Source of the DNA: Singulisphaera sp. GP187
GTDB taxonomy: Bacteria > Planctomycetota > Planctomycetia > Gemmatales > Gemmataceae
Length of the DNA: 64,000 bases
Direction of reading: 5' to 3'
NCBI GenBank assembly: GCA_945905925.1
Contig: CAMDQN010000011.1
Span: forward strand, 1 to 64,000
In this document: piece by piece, positions 40,998 through 52,273 of the stretch
How the letters are laid out: each line of letters begins with the position of its first letter
Numbering within the stretch: position 1 is the first letter of the stretch
The notes under the pieces: generated by a model
The model's input: only the letters and a program-made list of their open reading frames with translations
Databases searched by the model: none
Told to the model about the DNA's origin: nothing
Translations under genes and position numbers: made by a program

Positions 40998-42641
40998 ATG
41001 TCCGCGACCCCCACACCCAACCCGCCAGCGCTGCCCACTGCGGGCAGCACCTTCGTCACCGACTTGCTCGCCTCGCTCGTCGTGTTCATGGTCGCGTTGC
41101 CGCTGTGCATCGGGATCGCGCAAGCGTGCGGCTTGCCACCGGAAGCGGGGATCGTCACCGGGGTTGTCGGTGGGTTGATCGTCGGCTTCCTGGCCGGCAG
41201 CCCGCTGCAAGTTTCCGGGCCAGCCGCCGGGTTGATCGTCCTTGTCGTCAACTTCCTTGCCGACGCGAAGGCGCAGGTGCCGGGCACCAGTCCGGTCGTG
41301 CTGCTTGGCATCGCAATCGGCATCGCGGGGTTGCTCCAGATCACCGCGGGGTTGCTGCGGCTCGGGCCGTTGTTCCGCGCTGCGCCACCGGCCGTGGTCG
41401 AAGGGATGCTCGCGGGCATCGGTCTCACCATCATCGCCAAACAATTCCATGGGCTGGTCGACGCGAAGGCACCGGAGAAGATTCTGGAAGCCCTGGCAAC
41501 GATCCCGGAGTCGGCGGCGCTCGCGTTCAACCCCGAGGGCGCGACCGCCAACCACACCGAGGCCGCGATTCTCGGGGTGATCGCGGCAGTGATCCTCGTG
41601 GTGTGGAAGCCGATCGTTCCGAATCGCCTGAAGATCGTGCCGGCCGCGGTGATCGCGGTGCTGGTCGCGGTGCTGGTGAACGAGTTCGGGCGGCCCGTCT
41701 TCGAGGCGCTCGGAATGCACATCGGTCCGGCCGCTGACACGCACGGCGGGTTGGGCGTCCTGCGGGTGCAGGTGTCATCGAGCCTCGCGGACTCGGTCAA
41801 GCCGATCGCGTGTCCCGGGTGGGAGATCCTCACGCTGGGTTTAATTTGGAAGGCGGCGTTCACCTTCGCGCTGATCGCGAGTGCCGAAACGCTGTTGTGC
41901 GCCGTCGCGGTGGATACCAAGCACAACGGACCGCGCACGAACTTCGACCGCGAACTGGTAGCGCAAGGCGTCGGCAACACCATTTGCGGCGTCGTCGGCG
42001 CGCTGCCCATGACGGGCGTGATCGTCCGTAGTAGCGCGAACCTCGAAGCGGGCGCGAAGACACGTCTCTCCGCGATCATGCACGGATTGTGGTTGTTGCT
42101 GTTCGTGTCGCTGTTACCGGGGCTGCTCGCGCGCATCCCGACCGCGGCGCTGGCGGCCATTCTGGTAAACACCGGGTGGAAGTTGCTCAACCTGCCGGGG
42201 CTGCGGAAGCTGTGGAAGGAGAGCAAGAGCGAGGCGCTGATCTTCGTCGCGACGGCCGGGACCATCGTGGGCGCCGACCTGCTCGCGGGCGTGGTTCTGG
42301 GCGTGGTTCTGTCTGCGCTGAAACTCCTCGTCCGGTTCTCGCACCTTCGCATCGGACGGACCGACGAATTCGAACACAATCGCGTGCATTTGCACCTCGA
42401 AGGCGCGGCCACGTTCCTCCGGTTACCGGTGCTGGCGAAGGCACTCGAAGCGGTGCCGCAGGGTTTGGAGTTGCACATCCACCTGGACGAAGTGCAATAC
42501 GTCGATCACGCGATCCTGAACCTGTTGGTGACGTTCCAGAAGCAGTACGAGGCGACCGGCGGGCAGTTGTTCATCGACTGGGAGCAACTGCACGCGCACT
42601 TCTATGGCTCGGACGCACACAACGGCAAGCCGGGAGTGTAA
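40998..42641 (+). CDS. SulP-family anion transporter, BicA-like, probable bicarbonate carrier
   Basis: A 547-residue transporter. The first ~400 residues carry the SulP fold: DLLASLVVFMVALPLCIGIA with the family motif, GGLIVGFLAGSPLQVSGPAA near residue 65, and about 10-12 helices ending near the LPGLLARIPTAALAAILVNT segment. The C-terminal ~90 residues form a STAS-like domain (VHLHLEGAATFLRLPVLAKA, VDHAILNLLVTFQKQY). BicA-type SulP proteins import bicarbonate by Na+ symport in cyanobacteria; others carry sulfate. Its neighbour, a carbonic anhydrase, favours bicarbonate. A start at 40998 is chosen since the longer frame (40905) runs through a repeat. Confidence 0.88.
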   Translation: MSATPTPNPPALPTAGSTFVTDLLASLVVFMVALPLCIGIAQACGLPPEAGIVTGVVGGLIVGFLAGSPLQVSGPAAGLIVLVVNFLADAKAQVPGTSPVVLLGIAIGIAGLLQITAGLLRLGPLFRAAPPAVVEGMLAGIGLTIIAKQFHGLVDAKAPEKILEALATIPESAALAFNPEGATANHTEAAILGVIAAVILVVWKPIVPNRLKIVPAAVIAVLVAVLVNEFGRPVFEALGMHIGPAADTHGGLGVLRVQVSSSLADSVKPIACPGWEILTLGLIWKAAFTFALIASAETLLCAVAVDTKHNGPRTNFDRELVAQGVGNTICGVVGALPMTGVIVRSSANLEAGAKTRLSAIMHGLWLLLFVSLLPGLLARIPTAALAAILVNTGWKLLNLPGLRKLWKESKSEALIFVATAGTIVGADLLAGVVLGVVLSALKLLVRFSHLRIGRTDEFEHNRVHLHLEGAATFLRLPVLAKALEAVPQGLELHIHLDEVQYVDHAILNLLVTFQKQYEATGGQLFIDWEQLHAHFYGSDAHNGKPGV

Positions 42642-42649
42642 GCAATTGT

Positions 42650-42757
42650 CGGAAAGAACCCCTCCCCAACCCCTCCCCTAAGAAGGGAGGGGCGAAGACA
42701 CCGAGAGGTTTTAGCCCCTCCCTTCTTAGGGGAGGGGTTGGGGAGGGGTTCTTTCCG
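42650..42757. repeat. Family A palindrome between convergent genes
   Basis: Perfect arms (CGGAAAGAACCCCTCCCCAA onward and complement) of ~44 nt flank a ~20-nt centre. It lies 8 nt after the SulP stop and 2 nt before the WD40 stop codon, as expected for a bidirectional terminator. Confidence 0.92.
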
Positions 42758-42759
42758 AC

Positions 42760-43737
42760 TCACTCCAGGGTGAGGTCGTACACGCGCACGTTGTTGTCGA
42801 ACGACGCGACCGCGAGGCGATTGCCGTTGGGCGCGTAGGCCACGCGACACGGCCCCTTCGCTGTCTTCGGCAGTCGGATCACGCTGACCTCTTTTCCGCT
42901 CTCCACTTCCCAGATGCGGACGGTGCCGTCTAGCCCGCTCGCGGTCGCGACGGTCTTGCCGTCCGGGTTCATCGCGACACCGAACACCGGGCCGAGGTGG
43001 TTCGTCAGCTTCCGCTCTTCCTTGCCCGTTTCGATGTTCCACACGCGCACCGAATGATCTTGTCCGCCGCTGACGGCCCGCGCGCCGTTCGGCGTAACCG
43101 CGACCGCCAGCACGATCCCCTGATGGCCCTTCATGGTGTGAATCAGCTTGCCCTTGTCTGGGTGCCACACGCGCACGGTGCCGTCCTCGCTCGCGGTCAC
43201 GAGGCACCCGCCCTGCGCGTCGAGCGCCAGCCCAAGAACTGTTCCCGCGTGGCCCTCGAACGTCACCTTGCGCTGCTCGTCGCCGGTCCCGTCCCACGCG
43301 TACGCGAATTTGCCGCTCCCGCCCAGAACCCGCCGGTTGTTCGGGTCGTACGTCACCGCTTCAACCGCGTGGAGCGCGATTTCAGAATTCGGAGCACTCT
43401 TCAGGTCGGATGACCACCGTTTCACTTCACCCTCCTGATGCCCCTTTCCTTCTGGCTTCGGGCCATACCCACCGGTGACGAGTTTCTTGCCGTCGGCGCT
43501 GAACGCGACCCCGGTCGCGGTGCCTCTGTGCGCGTCCACGGAAGCGAGCTGCTTCCCGGTCTTCGCGTCCCACACCCGCAGTGTCTTGTCCGCGCTGACG
43601 GTGGCAACGGTCTTGCCGTCGGGCGCGAACGCAACCGCGTTGATACGTTCCGTGTGGCCGCTGATGACGACCGGTTCGGCCGCGATCACCGGCGCGACAA
43701 GTCCCAGCACGAGCGCGAGGGCAACAAGGCGGTGCAT
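42760..43737 (-). CDS. Secreted WD40-repeat protein
   Basis: A 325-residue exported beta-propeller. After a signal peptide (HRLVALALVLGLVAPVIAA), about seven WD40 repeats run to the end, with recurring blocks like GHTERINAVAFAPDGKTVAT then VRVWDAKTGKQ, LDAQGGCLVTASEDGTVRVW and VAYAPNGNRLAVASFDNNVR. WD40 propellers are scaffolds for protein binding; Planctomycetes export many. No catalytic domain is present. It starts 16 nt downstream of the nucleotidyltransferase gene's stop, so both may be one operon. Confidence 0.93.
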   Translation of the reverse strand: MHRLVALALVLGLVAPVIAAEPVVISGHTERINAVAFAPDGKTVATVSADKTLRVWDAKTGKQLASVDAHRGTATGVAFSADGKKLVTGGYGPKPEGKGHQEGEVKRWSSDLKSAPNSEIALHAVEAVTYDPNNRRVLGGSGKFAYAWDGTGDEQRKVTFEGHAGTVLGLALDAQGGCLVTASEDGTVRVWHPDKGKLIHTMKGHQGIVLAVAVTPNGARAVSGGQDHSVRVWNIETGKEERKLTNHLGPVFGVAMNPDGKTVATASGLDGTVRIWEVESGKEVSVIRLPKTAKGPCRVAYAPNGNRLAVASFDNNVRVYDLTLE

Positions 43738-43753
43738 GTCGATGTCTCCGGGG

Positions 43754-44440
43754 TCACTTCGCGGCGCTCACGTCGGCCTTCTGTGCGGCGTTCCACTGCT
43801 CGATGGTGCCGATGGGCAGCCAGTAGTTCGCGGCGACGACGTGGAACGGCCCGGTCGCGGCGAGTTGGCTCACCGCGTCCGTGATCTCGTACTCGTTCCG
43901 CGGCGACAGCGGCAGCGTCAGGTTGAAAACCGCTCGCGGGAAGACGTACCCGCCGATGTTTGCTAACTGCGGCGGGGTCAGTCCCTTCGCCTTCTCGACA
44001 ACTTTCTGAAGCGTGCCGTCCGCGTTGCGGAAGAGGATGCCGTAGTGTTCCGGGTCGTGTACGGGATGCGCGAGAATGCCCATCGGCACGGTGGCGAGGT
44101 TCGCGAGGTCGGCGCGGCCGATAAGGTCGTCGCCGTTCAGCACCATCACACGATCGGAAGTGACCTCGCCTTTGCAACTCATGAGCGCGTCGCCGGTGCC
44201 GCGCGGCTCGGCCTGCCGAACGGTCGTCCAGTTCTTCACGTGGGTCTGGTTCGCGAGGTAGTCTTCGATCTGGTTCGCGAGGTAGTTGACCACGACCACG
44301 AGGCGCTCAACCGGCGGCAGCGCGCCGATGATCCAGTCGAGGATCGGGCGCCCCTGCACGTCGAGCAGCGGTTTCGGAACGGTTTCGGTGTGTGGGCGCA
44401 GTCTCGTACCTTTTCCGGCCGCGAGGATGACGGCGTCCAT
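43754..44440 (-). CDS. Sugar-1-phosphate nucleotidyltransferase-like protein
   Basis: A 228-residue nucleotidyltransferase of the GlmU-N/RmlA fold. The opening DAVILAAGKGTRLRPHTETV PKPLLDV is the nucleotide-binding signature. Later motifs RGTGDALMSCK, VMVLNGDDLI and NIGGYVFPRAVF fit the family. The ending NEYEITDAVSQLA then PIGTIEQWNAAQ suits NTP:sugar-1-P transferases of the GlmU-like group. The sugar is unknown. No left-handed beta-helix (acetyltransferase) follows, so it is a monofunctional enzyme. It precedes the WD40 gene on the same strand. Confidence 0.92.
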   Translation of the reverse strand: MDAVILAAGKGTRLRPHTETVPKPLLDVQGRPILDWIIGALPPVERLVVVVNYLANQIEDYLANQTHVKNWTTVRQAEPRGTGDALMSCKGEVTSDRVMVLNGDDLIGRADLANLATVPMGILAHPVHDPEHYGILFRNADGTLQKVVEKAKGLTPPQLANIGGYVFPRAVFNLTLPLSPRNEYEITDAVSQLAATGPFHVVAANYWLPIGTIEQWNAAQKADVSAAK

Positions 44441-44788
44441 GCGTTCTGAGTCTCCGAATCGTGTGGAGTGGTGGCCCCGGCGTCTCCGGTTGCTTCGGCA
44501 CGATTAGCTTAGAAGGGCAGTTGTGAGAAACCGCGTGGTTCGGCGAAAACGAGTGAACCCGGTTAACGGCCGTCGTCGATATAACCGGCGTCGGGTGCGG
44601 TAGCGGCGGAGCCCAACACCCACCCGGCCGCTGGCGGTTCGCGCACGGAAGCGGGCCGTTGGTGCGTTCACCCTCCCGCGCTGCCGTCGGGGTTGGCCAC
44701 CGGTTTCCGGTGTCCCCCCTGACGGTGGCCGTGAGCGGAGAGCGGCCCTTCCCTTTTTGAATTACCAAGCCACGGACGGTAACAGGTC
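44441..44788. other. 348-nt divergent intergenic region
   Basis: The gap between the nucleotidyltransferase and the lipoprotein gene, divergent starts. I see no coding frame I trust. It holds a nested hairpin near 44691-44730 (GGCCACCG/CGGTGGCC with CACCGG/CCGGTG inside) and a run CCCTTCCCTTTTT at 44746-44758. Promoters for both genes should be here, but I cannot identify -10/-35 boxes with confidence. Confidence 0.6.
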
Positions 44789-44989
44789 ATGCGCCGATAC
44801 ATCGCGTTGATGTCAGTTCTCGCCGCGCTGGTTGCCGCGCTCGGCTGCCAACACATCGGCGGAAAGTGCGACTGCGGGTACAACCCGAGCGACCACCAGA
44901 TCACCGGGCCGACGAACCCACACCCGGCGGCCCCGGTTGTCAAGCCGGTCGAGAAACCGGTCGAGAAGCCCAAGACCGGCAACGAGTAG
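44789..44989 (+). CDS. Small lipoprotein
   Basis: A 66-residue protein. A signal peptide with lipobox (IALMSVLAALVAALGC) yields a ~47-residue mature peptide, starting QHIGGKCDCGYNPSDH and then Pro/Lys/Val repeats (KPVEKPVEKP). Two nearby cysteines (CDC) may bind metal or form a disulfide. No family is recognised. A hairpin terminator follows at 45002. Confidence 0.75.
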   Translation: MRRYIALMSVLAALVAALGCQHIGGKCDCGYNPSDHQITGPTNPHPAAPVVKPVEKPVEKPKTGNE

Positions 44990-45001
44990 AAGAAGACAGA
45001 G

Positions 45002-45032
45002 GAGTGTTCTCTGCGGTGAACACTCTTCGCTT
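45002..45032 (+). terminator. Hairpin terminator between lipoprotein and ppk
   Basis: GAGTGTTC/GAACACTC (8 bp) with loop TCTGCGGT is followed by TTCGCTTTTA. It ends the lipoprotein transcript 13 nt after its stop and overlaps the convergent ppk 3' end. Confidence 0.75.
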
Positions 45033-47273
<2,241 letters not shown>

Positions 47274-47331
47274 AACACTCTCCGAAACAGAACCGGATCA
47301 CGCTCAGTGAGTCAGTATACCCGCTGCGGGA

Positions 47332-47392
47332 CGAAGCAACCTACCCCCAATCCCTTCCCTTCAGGGAGGGGTTGACGAGTAGGTTGCTTCGC
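47332..47392. repeat. Family A small member upstream of ppk1
   Basis: CGAAGCAACCTACCCCCAAT (continuing CCC) and the complement GGTTGACGAGTAGGTTGCTT (continuing CG) form a ~22-bp stem with mismatches around TTCCCTTCAGGGAGG. It lies in the gap between the divergent ppk1 and uvrB genes. Confidence 0.8.
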
Positions 47393-47654
47393 GATTACGA
47401 ACGAGAAAACCCCACCGTATCTTGGCTTGCGCCTTAACACGGTGGGGCCGGAACAGAGAAGAGGCAGAACTTCGGGGTATGGTGACCAAACGCGCGAATC
47501 TTGTCAACACCAACCGTGGGGGAATTTCGGGACCATTTCTGGACCGTCGGGTGCGCGACGGGCGTGGCCGTTCGACTCACCTTTTGGGGTGCGTCCGGCG
47601 TGCCTACAATTACCGGGTTGGTGTACACCCGCACTCCAGTTCGGAGACGCGCCG

Positions 47655-49736
47655 ATGGCCAAGTTCCAACTCACCAGCAACTACGCACCGGCCGGCGATC
47701 AGCCCAAAGCCATCGAACAACTCACACAGGGCTTCGCCAACGGCAAAAGCATTCAGGTACTGCTCGGCGCGACCGGCACCGGGAAGACATTCACGGCTTC
47801 TTGTATGATCGAGAAGCTCCAGAAGCCCACGCTCGTACTCGCGCACAACAAGACGCTCGCGGCCCAACTTTACAAGGAGTTCAAGGGCTTCTTCAAGAAC
47901 AACGCGGTGCATTACTTCGTCAGCTACTACGACTACTACCAGCCCGAAGCCTACATCCCGCAGCGCGACATCTACATCGAAAAAGATTCCTCGATCAACG
48001 AGAACATCGACCGGCTCAGGCTCGCGGCCACCTCCGCGCTCGTCAGTCGCGAAGACGTGATCATCGTCGCGTCGGTTTCGTGCATCTACGGTCTTGGTTC
48101 GCCGTCCGACTACAAGCGGATGATGGTCTACGTTCAGAAAGGCGACACCCTCGAACGCGACTCCACACTCCTGCGACTCATCGACATCCAGTACAAGCGG
48201 AACGACATCGCGTTCGAGCGCGGCACCGTGCGCGTGCGCGGCGATACGATTGATGTCTGGCCCGCGTCGGAAGAGTTCGCGTACCGCATCGAACTGTTCG
48301 GCGACGAAGTCGAAACGCTCTCGGTGATTCATCCGCTTACCGGCGAAACGATCAGGCCGCTCGGCGACCTGTACATCTACCCGGCGAAGCACTTCGTCAC
48401 GCCGGAAGATCGCGTACAGGGCGCGATCAAGGGCATCGAGGACGAGTTGAACGCGCGGTTGGAGCAGTTCAAGAACGAGGGCAAGATTCTCGAAATGGAG
48501 CGACTGAAAGCGCGCTGCCGGTACGACCTCGATATGCTCCGCGAAGTCGGCTACTGCTCCGGCGTCGAGAACTACGCCCGGTGGTTTTCTGGGCGCGCAC
48601 CAGGCGAACCGCCGTACACGCTCATCGACTTCTTCCCCGACGACTTCCTGATGGTCGTGGACGAGTCGCACGTCAGTCTGCCGCAGGTTCGCGGGATGTA
48701 CTTCGGAGACCGTAGCCGCAAGGAGACGCTCGTCGAACACGGCTTCCGGCTACCCAGCGCGATGGACAACCGGCCGCTCAAGTTCGACGAGTTCGAAAAG
48801 CGGATGAAGCAGTGTCTGTGCCTGTCCGCGACGCCTGGACCCTACGAACTGGAGAAGGTCGGCGGCGAGGTCGTCGAGCAAGTCATTCGGCCGACCGGTT
48901 TGGTCGATCCGGTGATTCACGTGAAGCCGGCTCGCGGGCAGGTGAAGGATTTGGAAGCGGAAGTCCGCGTGCGCGCGGCGAAAAGCGAGCGCACGCTCGT
49001 AACCGTACTGACAAAGCGCATGGCCGAAGACCTGACGACATACTTCCGCGACGCCGGGATGCGGTGCAAGTGGCTCCACTCCGAGTTGGACGCGATCGAG
49101 CGCATCACGGTCCTGCGCGAACTGCGCGAAGGCGCGTTCGACGTGCTCATCGGCGTGAATCTCCTGCGCGAAGGTCTGGACTTACCGGAAGTGGCACTCG
49201 TCGCGATTCTCGACGCCGACAAGGAAGGGTTCCTTCGCTCCGAGAAGTCGCTGATTCAAACGATGGGCCGCGCCGCGCGGAACGTGAACGCAGAGGTGAT
49301 TCTCTACGCGGACACCGTGACCGATTCGATGAGCCGCGCGATGAACGAGACGAACCGCCGGCGTGTGATCCAGACCGCGTACAACGTGGAACACAACATC
49401 ACACCGACGACGGTAAAGACCGCGATCAAAAACGAGATCGAGGACGAGATCGCGGCGCACGAACTCGCGCAGGCCGCCGCGACCGGCAGCACGGCTGCCG
49501 CGGAAGATTACATCACGCTTGAGTACGTTCAGAACCTTTACGAAGAGATGCTTGAAGCCGCGAAGGTACTCGATTTCGAGCGCGCACAAGCTCTGCGCGA
49601 CCAGATCGTGAAACTCGAAACCGAGTTGAGGAAGAAGCACGGGGCCACGGCGCCGCCGAGCGTGCTGGGGAACAAGTCGGTGCCCGTGAGCCAGCCGTCG
49701 GGCGCGAAGAAGAAAGGCAAGTGGAAGAAGGCGTGA
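47655..49736 (+). CDS. uvrB: Excinuclease ABC subunit B
   Basis: A 693-residue UvrB, the helicase-like DNA damage verifier of nucleotide excision repair. The Walker A motif VLLGATGTGKT is at residues ~35-45. The beta-hairpin YYDYYQPEAYIPQRDIYIEK is at ~93-112, DFLMVVDESHVSLPQ is the Walker B, and VGVNLLREGLDLPEVALVAI with QTMGRAARN are helicase motifs. The UVR domain (LEYVQNLYEEMLEAAKVLDF) is at the C-terminus and would bind UvrC. The ATG at 47655 (GGAG 9 nt upstream) matches the family start. The stop is followed immediately by a decayed esterase fragment. Confidence 0.97.
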   Translation: MAKFQLTSNYAPAGDQPKAIEQLTQGFANGKSIQVLLGATGTGKTFTASCMIEKLQKPTLVLAHNKTLAAQLYKEFKGFFKNNAVHYFVSYYDYYQPEAYIPQRDIYIEKDSSINENIDRLRLAATSALVSREDVIIVASVSCIYGLGSPSDYKRMMVYVQKGDTLERDSTLLRLIDIQYKRNDIAFERGTVRVRGDTIDVWPASEEFAYRIELFGDEVETLSVIHPLTGETIRPLGDLYIYPAKHFVTPEDRVQGAIKGIEDELNARLEQFKNEGKILEMERLKARCRYDLDMLREVGYCSGVENYARWFSGRAPGEPPYTLIDFFPDDFLMVVDESHVSLPQVRGMYFGDRSRKETLVEHGFRLPSAMDNRPLKFDEFEKRMKQCLCLSATPGPYELEKVGGEVVEQVIRPTGLVDPVIHVKPARGQVKDLEAEVRVRAAKSERTLVTVLTKRMAEDLTTYFRDAGMRCKWLHSELDAIERITVLRELREGAFDVLIGVNLLREGLDLPEVALVAILDADKEGFLRSEKSLIQTMGRAARNVNAEVILYADTVTDSMSRAMNETNRRRVIQTAYNVEHNITPTTVKTAIKNEIEDEIAAHELAQAAATGSTAAAEDYITLEYVQNLYEEMLEAAKVLDFERAQALRDQIVKLETELRKKHGATAPPSVLGNKSVPVSQPSGAKKKGKWKKA

Positions 49737-50312
49737 CCGAGCGCGAGGTGCGCGCCGATCGCGTTCCACCGCTCATCCTGGTGGGAGTCGCGAACACCCC
49801 CGATCGCCTTCACGAATACGGCCCGCAACGGTGCGGACACAAGCGCGCGCACGATCAGTCGCGCAACTGCAGCCGGTTCCTGGTGGAAGAGGTGAAGCCG
49901 TTCATCGACGCGATCTACCAAACGCAGCCCGAGCCGGAACACACCGGCGGCGGCGGTTCGTCGATGGGCGGTTTGATCTCGCTGCACCTGTGCAAGTGGT
50001 ATTCCACCGTGTTTGGGAAGTGTGCCGCGATGTCGCCGTCGCTGTGGTGGGACCGCGAATACTTCCTGCGGAACGTGACCGTGTCGCCCGGGTGGCTGAC
50101 TCGGTGCCGCGTGTGGCTCGATGTCGGCGAACACGAAAGCTCATCGCGTATCGGCAGCGCCGCGACGATGCGGCGCACGCGCCGATGTTCGCTCGCCACG
50201 GGCTGCGCGAAGGCAAAGATTACCGTTACACCGAAGTGCCCGGCGGCACGCACAACGAGGCGTCGCGGGCACCCGATTCGACCGCGTGCTGCAGTTCTTG
50301 TTCACTTCGTAG
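49737..50312 (+). pseudogene. N-terminally truncated, frameshifted esterase (alpha/beta hydrolase)
   Basis: Pieces of a Fes/esterase-D-like hydrolase follow uvrB in three frames. Frame one reads RVPPLILVGVANTPDRLHEY, then FLVEEVKPFIDAIYQTQPEP, then the nucleophile elbow GGGGSSMGGLISLHL and MSPSLWWDREYFLRN, up to about 50130. A frameshift leads to FARHGLREGKDYRYTEVPGG followed by THNEA in a second frame. A further shift gives RFDRVLQFLFTS in a third, ending at 50312. The N-terminal part of the domain is missing; the remaining sequence starts at the uvrB stop codon. At least two frameshifts make it non-functional. The pieces together cover the middle and end of the family. Confidence 0.8.
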
Positions 50313-50343
50313 GGCGGGACAGGGCTTTGCGCCGTCCCACGTC
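50311..50343. repeat. Family B repeat, single arm
   Basis: GTAGGGCGGGACAGGGCTTT followed by GCGCCGTCCCAC matches the family B arm at 11680, with a couple of changes. It starts at the end of the esterase remnant and has no mirrored partner. Confidence 0.7.
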
Positions 50344-50362
50344 TTCTGTCTTCTCTTCGCGC

Positions 50363-51712
50363 TCACCCGTCCAACTCGGGGATCGGTTCGCCGTCGGGAA
50401 GGATCGGGAGCGGGCGCCCGCTGAACTCGCGGAACTCCTGCGCCGGGTCGATGCCCAGGTGCGCGTACACGGTCGCGAGGAAGTCCGTCGGGCGCAGCGG
50501 ACGCTCGCGAGGGCGCTCCGCACGTGCATCGGTGGAGCCGATTACCTGTCCCATCTTCAACCCGCCGCCGGACACCAGCACGGACATCGCGGCCGGGTAG
50601 TGTTCCCGCCCCGGTCGGCCGCCCGGACCTTGACTGACCTTCGGCGTGCGCCCGAACTCGCCGAGCGCCACCACCAGCACGCGCCGGTCCAGACCGTGGT
50701 CGTAGATGTCTTCGATGAGCGCCGTCAGCGCCTGGTCGTACACCGGCAACCGGAGCTTCATCTGGTCGAAGATGTTCCAGGAGACCGCGTGATCGTCCCA
50801 GTTCCCGTTGCCGTTGGGCGTGTCGAACGACCCGGCCATGACGGTCACCAACCCGACGCCGGCCTCCGCGAGCCGGCGCGCAAGGAGCAAGCTCTGGCCA
50901 ACGCGTGTGCGTCCGTAGCGGTCGCGCAGGCGCGGGTCTTCGCAGCCGATGTCGAAGGCCCGCCGGGCCGCGTCGCCGGTGAGCAGGCCGACCGCCTCAC
51001 GCTGGTGGTAGTCCATCGCGTCCATCACGCCGGCGCGGTCGCGTGCCCGTTTCACATCGTCGAAGCCGTTCAGCAGTTCCAACCGCTCACCGAGGCGCGC
51101 GGCGCCGGCCCCGTTGAGCGAGAGGTTCGGCACCTCGAACCGCGCCGCGTTCGGGCTGACCGGCACGACGAACGGTTCGTACTGCTTGCCGAGGTATGCC
51201 GGCCCGCCGCTCTCGAACCTGAACGGCATCGTCACATACGGAGGCAACACCGGCTTTCGCTCGCTCCGCACGCGTTTCACGATGGAACCGACGTCGGGGT
51301 AGTCCGGTTCTTCCTTCTCGACCGCGAGCGGGCGCCGACCGGTCAGCACCTGTTGAACGCCGCCCGCGTGCGCGGAGAAGTTGTGCGTGACGGAGCGGAT
51401 CAGGCTGAATTTGTCCGCGACGCGGGCATGTCGCGGCAGAAGTTCGCACACCTTCATACCGACCACGTTCGTCGGCACGGGCGTAAACGGCCCGCGATAC
51501 TCGTCCGGCGCGTCGGGCTTCAAATCGTAGGTGTCGATGTGACTCGGACCGCCGTTGAGCCACACCAGAATGCACGACGTATCCGGTGTGGATTCGCTGG
51601 CCGACGCGCGACTTCGGAGCAGGTCGGACAGGCCGAGACCGCCCAACCCCAACACACCGGCGCGAAGAAATGTCCGCCGATCAACGGACGCAGAGGTTTG
51701 GTGTGCTGTCAT
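50363..51712 (-). CDS. DUF1501 protein, Tat-exported
   Basis: A 449-residue third paralogue in the window. A Tat signal (SVDRRTFLRAGVLGLGG) is followed by CILVWLNGGPSHIDTYDLK near 48, SVTHNFSAHAGGVQQVLTGR near 107, NGNWDDHAVSWNIF near 300 and VVALGEFGRTPKVSQGPG near 345, then REHYPAAMSVLVSGGG. All the family's metal/catalytic-type motifs are visible. It diverges from the DUF1549/1553 gene with the RidA gene between, so they may belong to one functional set despite the opposite orientation. Confidence 0.93.
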   Translation of the reverse strand: MTAHQTSASVDRRTFLRAGVLGLGGLGLSDLLRSRASASESTPDTSCILVWLNGGPSHIDTYDLKPDAPDEYRGPFTPVPTNVVGMKVCELLPRHARVADKFSLIRSVTHNFSAHAGGVQQVLTGRRPLAVEKEEPDYPDVGSIVKRVRSERKPVLPPYVTMPFRFESGGPAYLGKQYEPFVVPVSPNAARFEVPNLSLNGAGAARLGERLELLNGFDDVKRARDRAGVMDAMDYHQREAVGLLTGDAARRAFDIGCEDPRLRDRYGRTRVGQSLLLARRLAEAGVGLVTVMAGSFDTPNGNGNWDDHAVSWNIFDQMKLRLPVYDQALTALIEDIYDHGLDRRVLVVALGEFGRTPKVSQGPGGRPGREHYPAAMSVLVSGGGLKMGQVIGSTDARAERPRERPLRPTDFLATVYAHLGIDPAQEFREFSGRPLPILPDGEPIPELDG

Positions 51713-51805
51713 GTTCGCCCCGAACGTGAACCGATGGCGGGAGTCGAGCCGGTGTGTGGGTGTGAGTGTACCCGCACGCGCCGGCCGACGCCACTCCGCG
51801 ACGGC

Positions 51806-52273
51806 TCACTTCTTGAGCTGAAAAATCGCCTCGACTTCGACGCTCGTGCCGAGCGGCAGTTGCCCCATGCCCAGCGCGGTGCGGGCGTGCCGCCCGGCTT
51901 CCGGCCCGAACACTTCCTTCAACAAGTTCGTCGCGCCGTTGATAATCAAGTGGCAGTCGGTGAAGTCCGGGTCCGCGTTCACATATCCCGTTACGCGAAC
52001 CACGCGCTCGATGTGGTCGAGCGAACCGAGCTTCGTGACGATCGCGCGGAGGATGTTCGCGGCACAGAGTGCCGCAGCCTTCGTCGCGTCTTCCACCGAC
52101 ACCTGCGACGGGACTTTGCCCTTGCTGGTCAACACACCGGCGTCGTAAGGCACCTGACCGGAAGCGTACACGGTTTCGCCGAGAACCGAGAGCAAGTCGA
52201 TGACCGGTCCTTCCTTCGGTCCGCGGTCGAGCGGGAACCCGGCGGCTTCGAGCTTCTGTTCGCGTTCGCCCAT
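51806..52273 (-). CDS. RidA/YjgF family protein
   Basis: A 155-residue protein of the RidA superfamily, which hydrolyses reactive enamine/imine intermediates. ETVYASGQVPYDAG, AALCAANILRAIVTKLGSLD and RVTGYVNADPDFTDCHLIIN are the core, ending LPLGTSVEVEAIFQLKK. The conserved Arg of the active site is in VVRVTGY, and the C-terminal Glu near SVEVEA is present. The N-terminal extension (EREQKLEAAGFPLDRGPKEG) is typical of the longer subgroup. GGAG is 7 nt before the ATG at 52273. It is probably expressed alone, in the interval between DUF1501 and DUF1549 genes. Confidence 0.93.
   Translation of the reverse strand: MGEREQKLEAAGFPLDRGPKEGPVIDLLSVLGETVYASGQVPYDAGVLTSKGKVPSQVSVEDATKAAALCAANILRAIVTKLGSLDHIERVVRVTGYVNADPDFTDCHLIINGATNLLKEVFGPEAGRHARTALGMGQLPLGTSVEVEAIFQLKK

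Noticed and set aside
40775-42478. A 567-codon frame on the minus strand over the SulP gene
   Set aside because: Antisense shadow; low complexity Ser/Thr/Ala/Pro residues and no family motif, while the plus-strand SulP protein is canonical.
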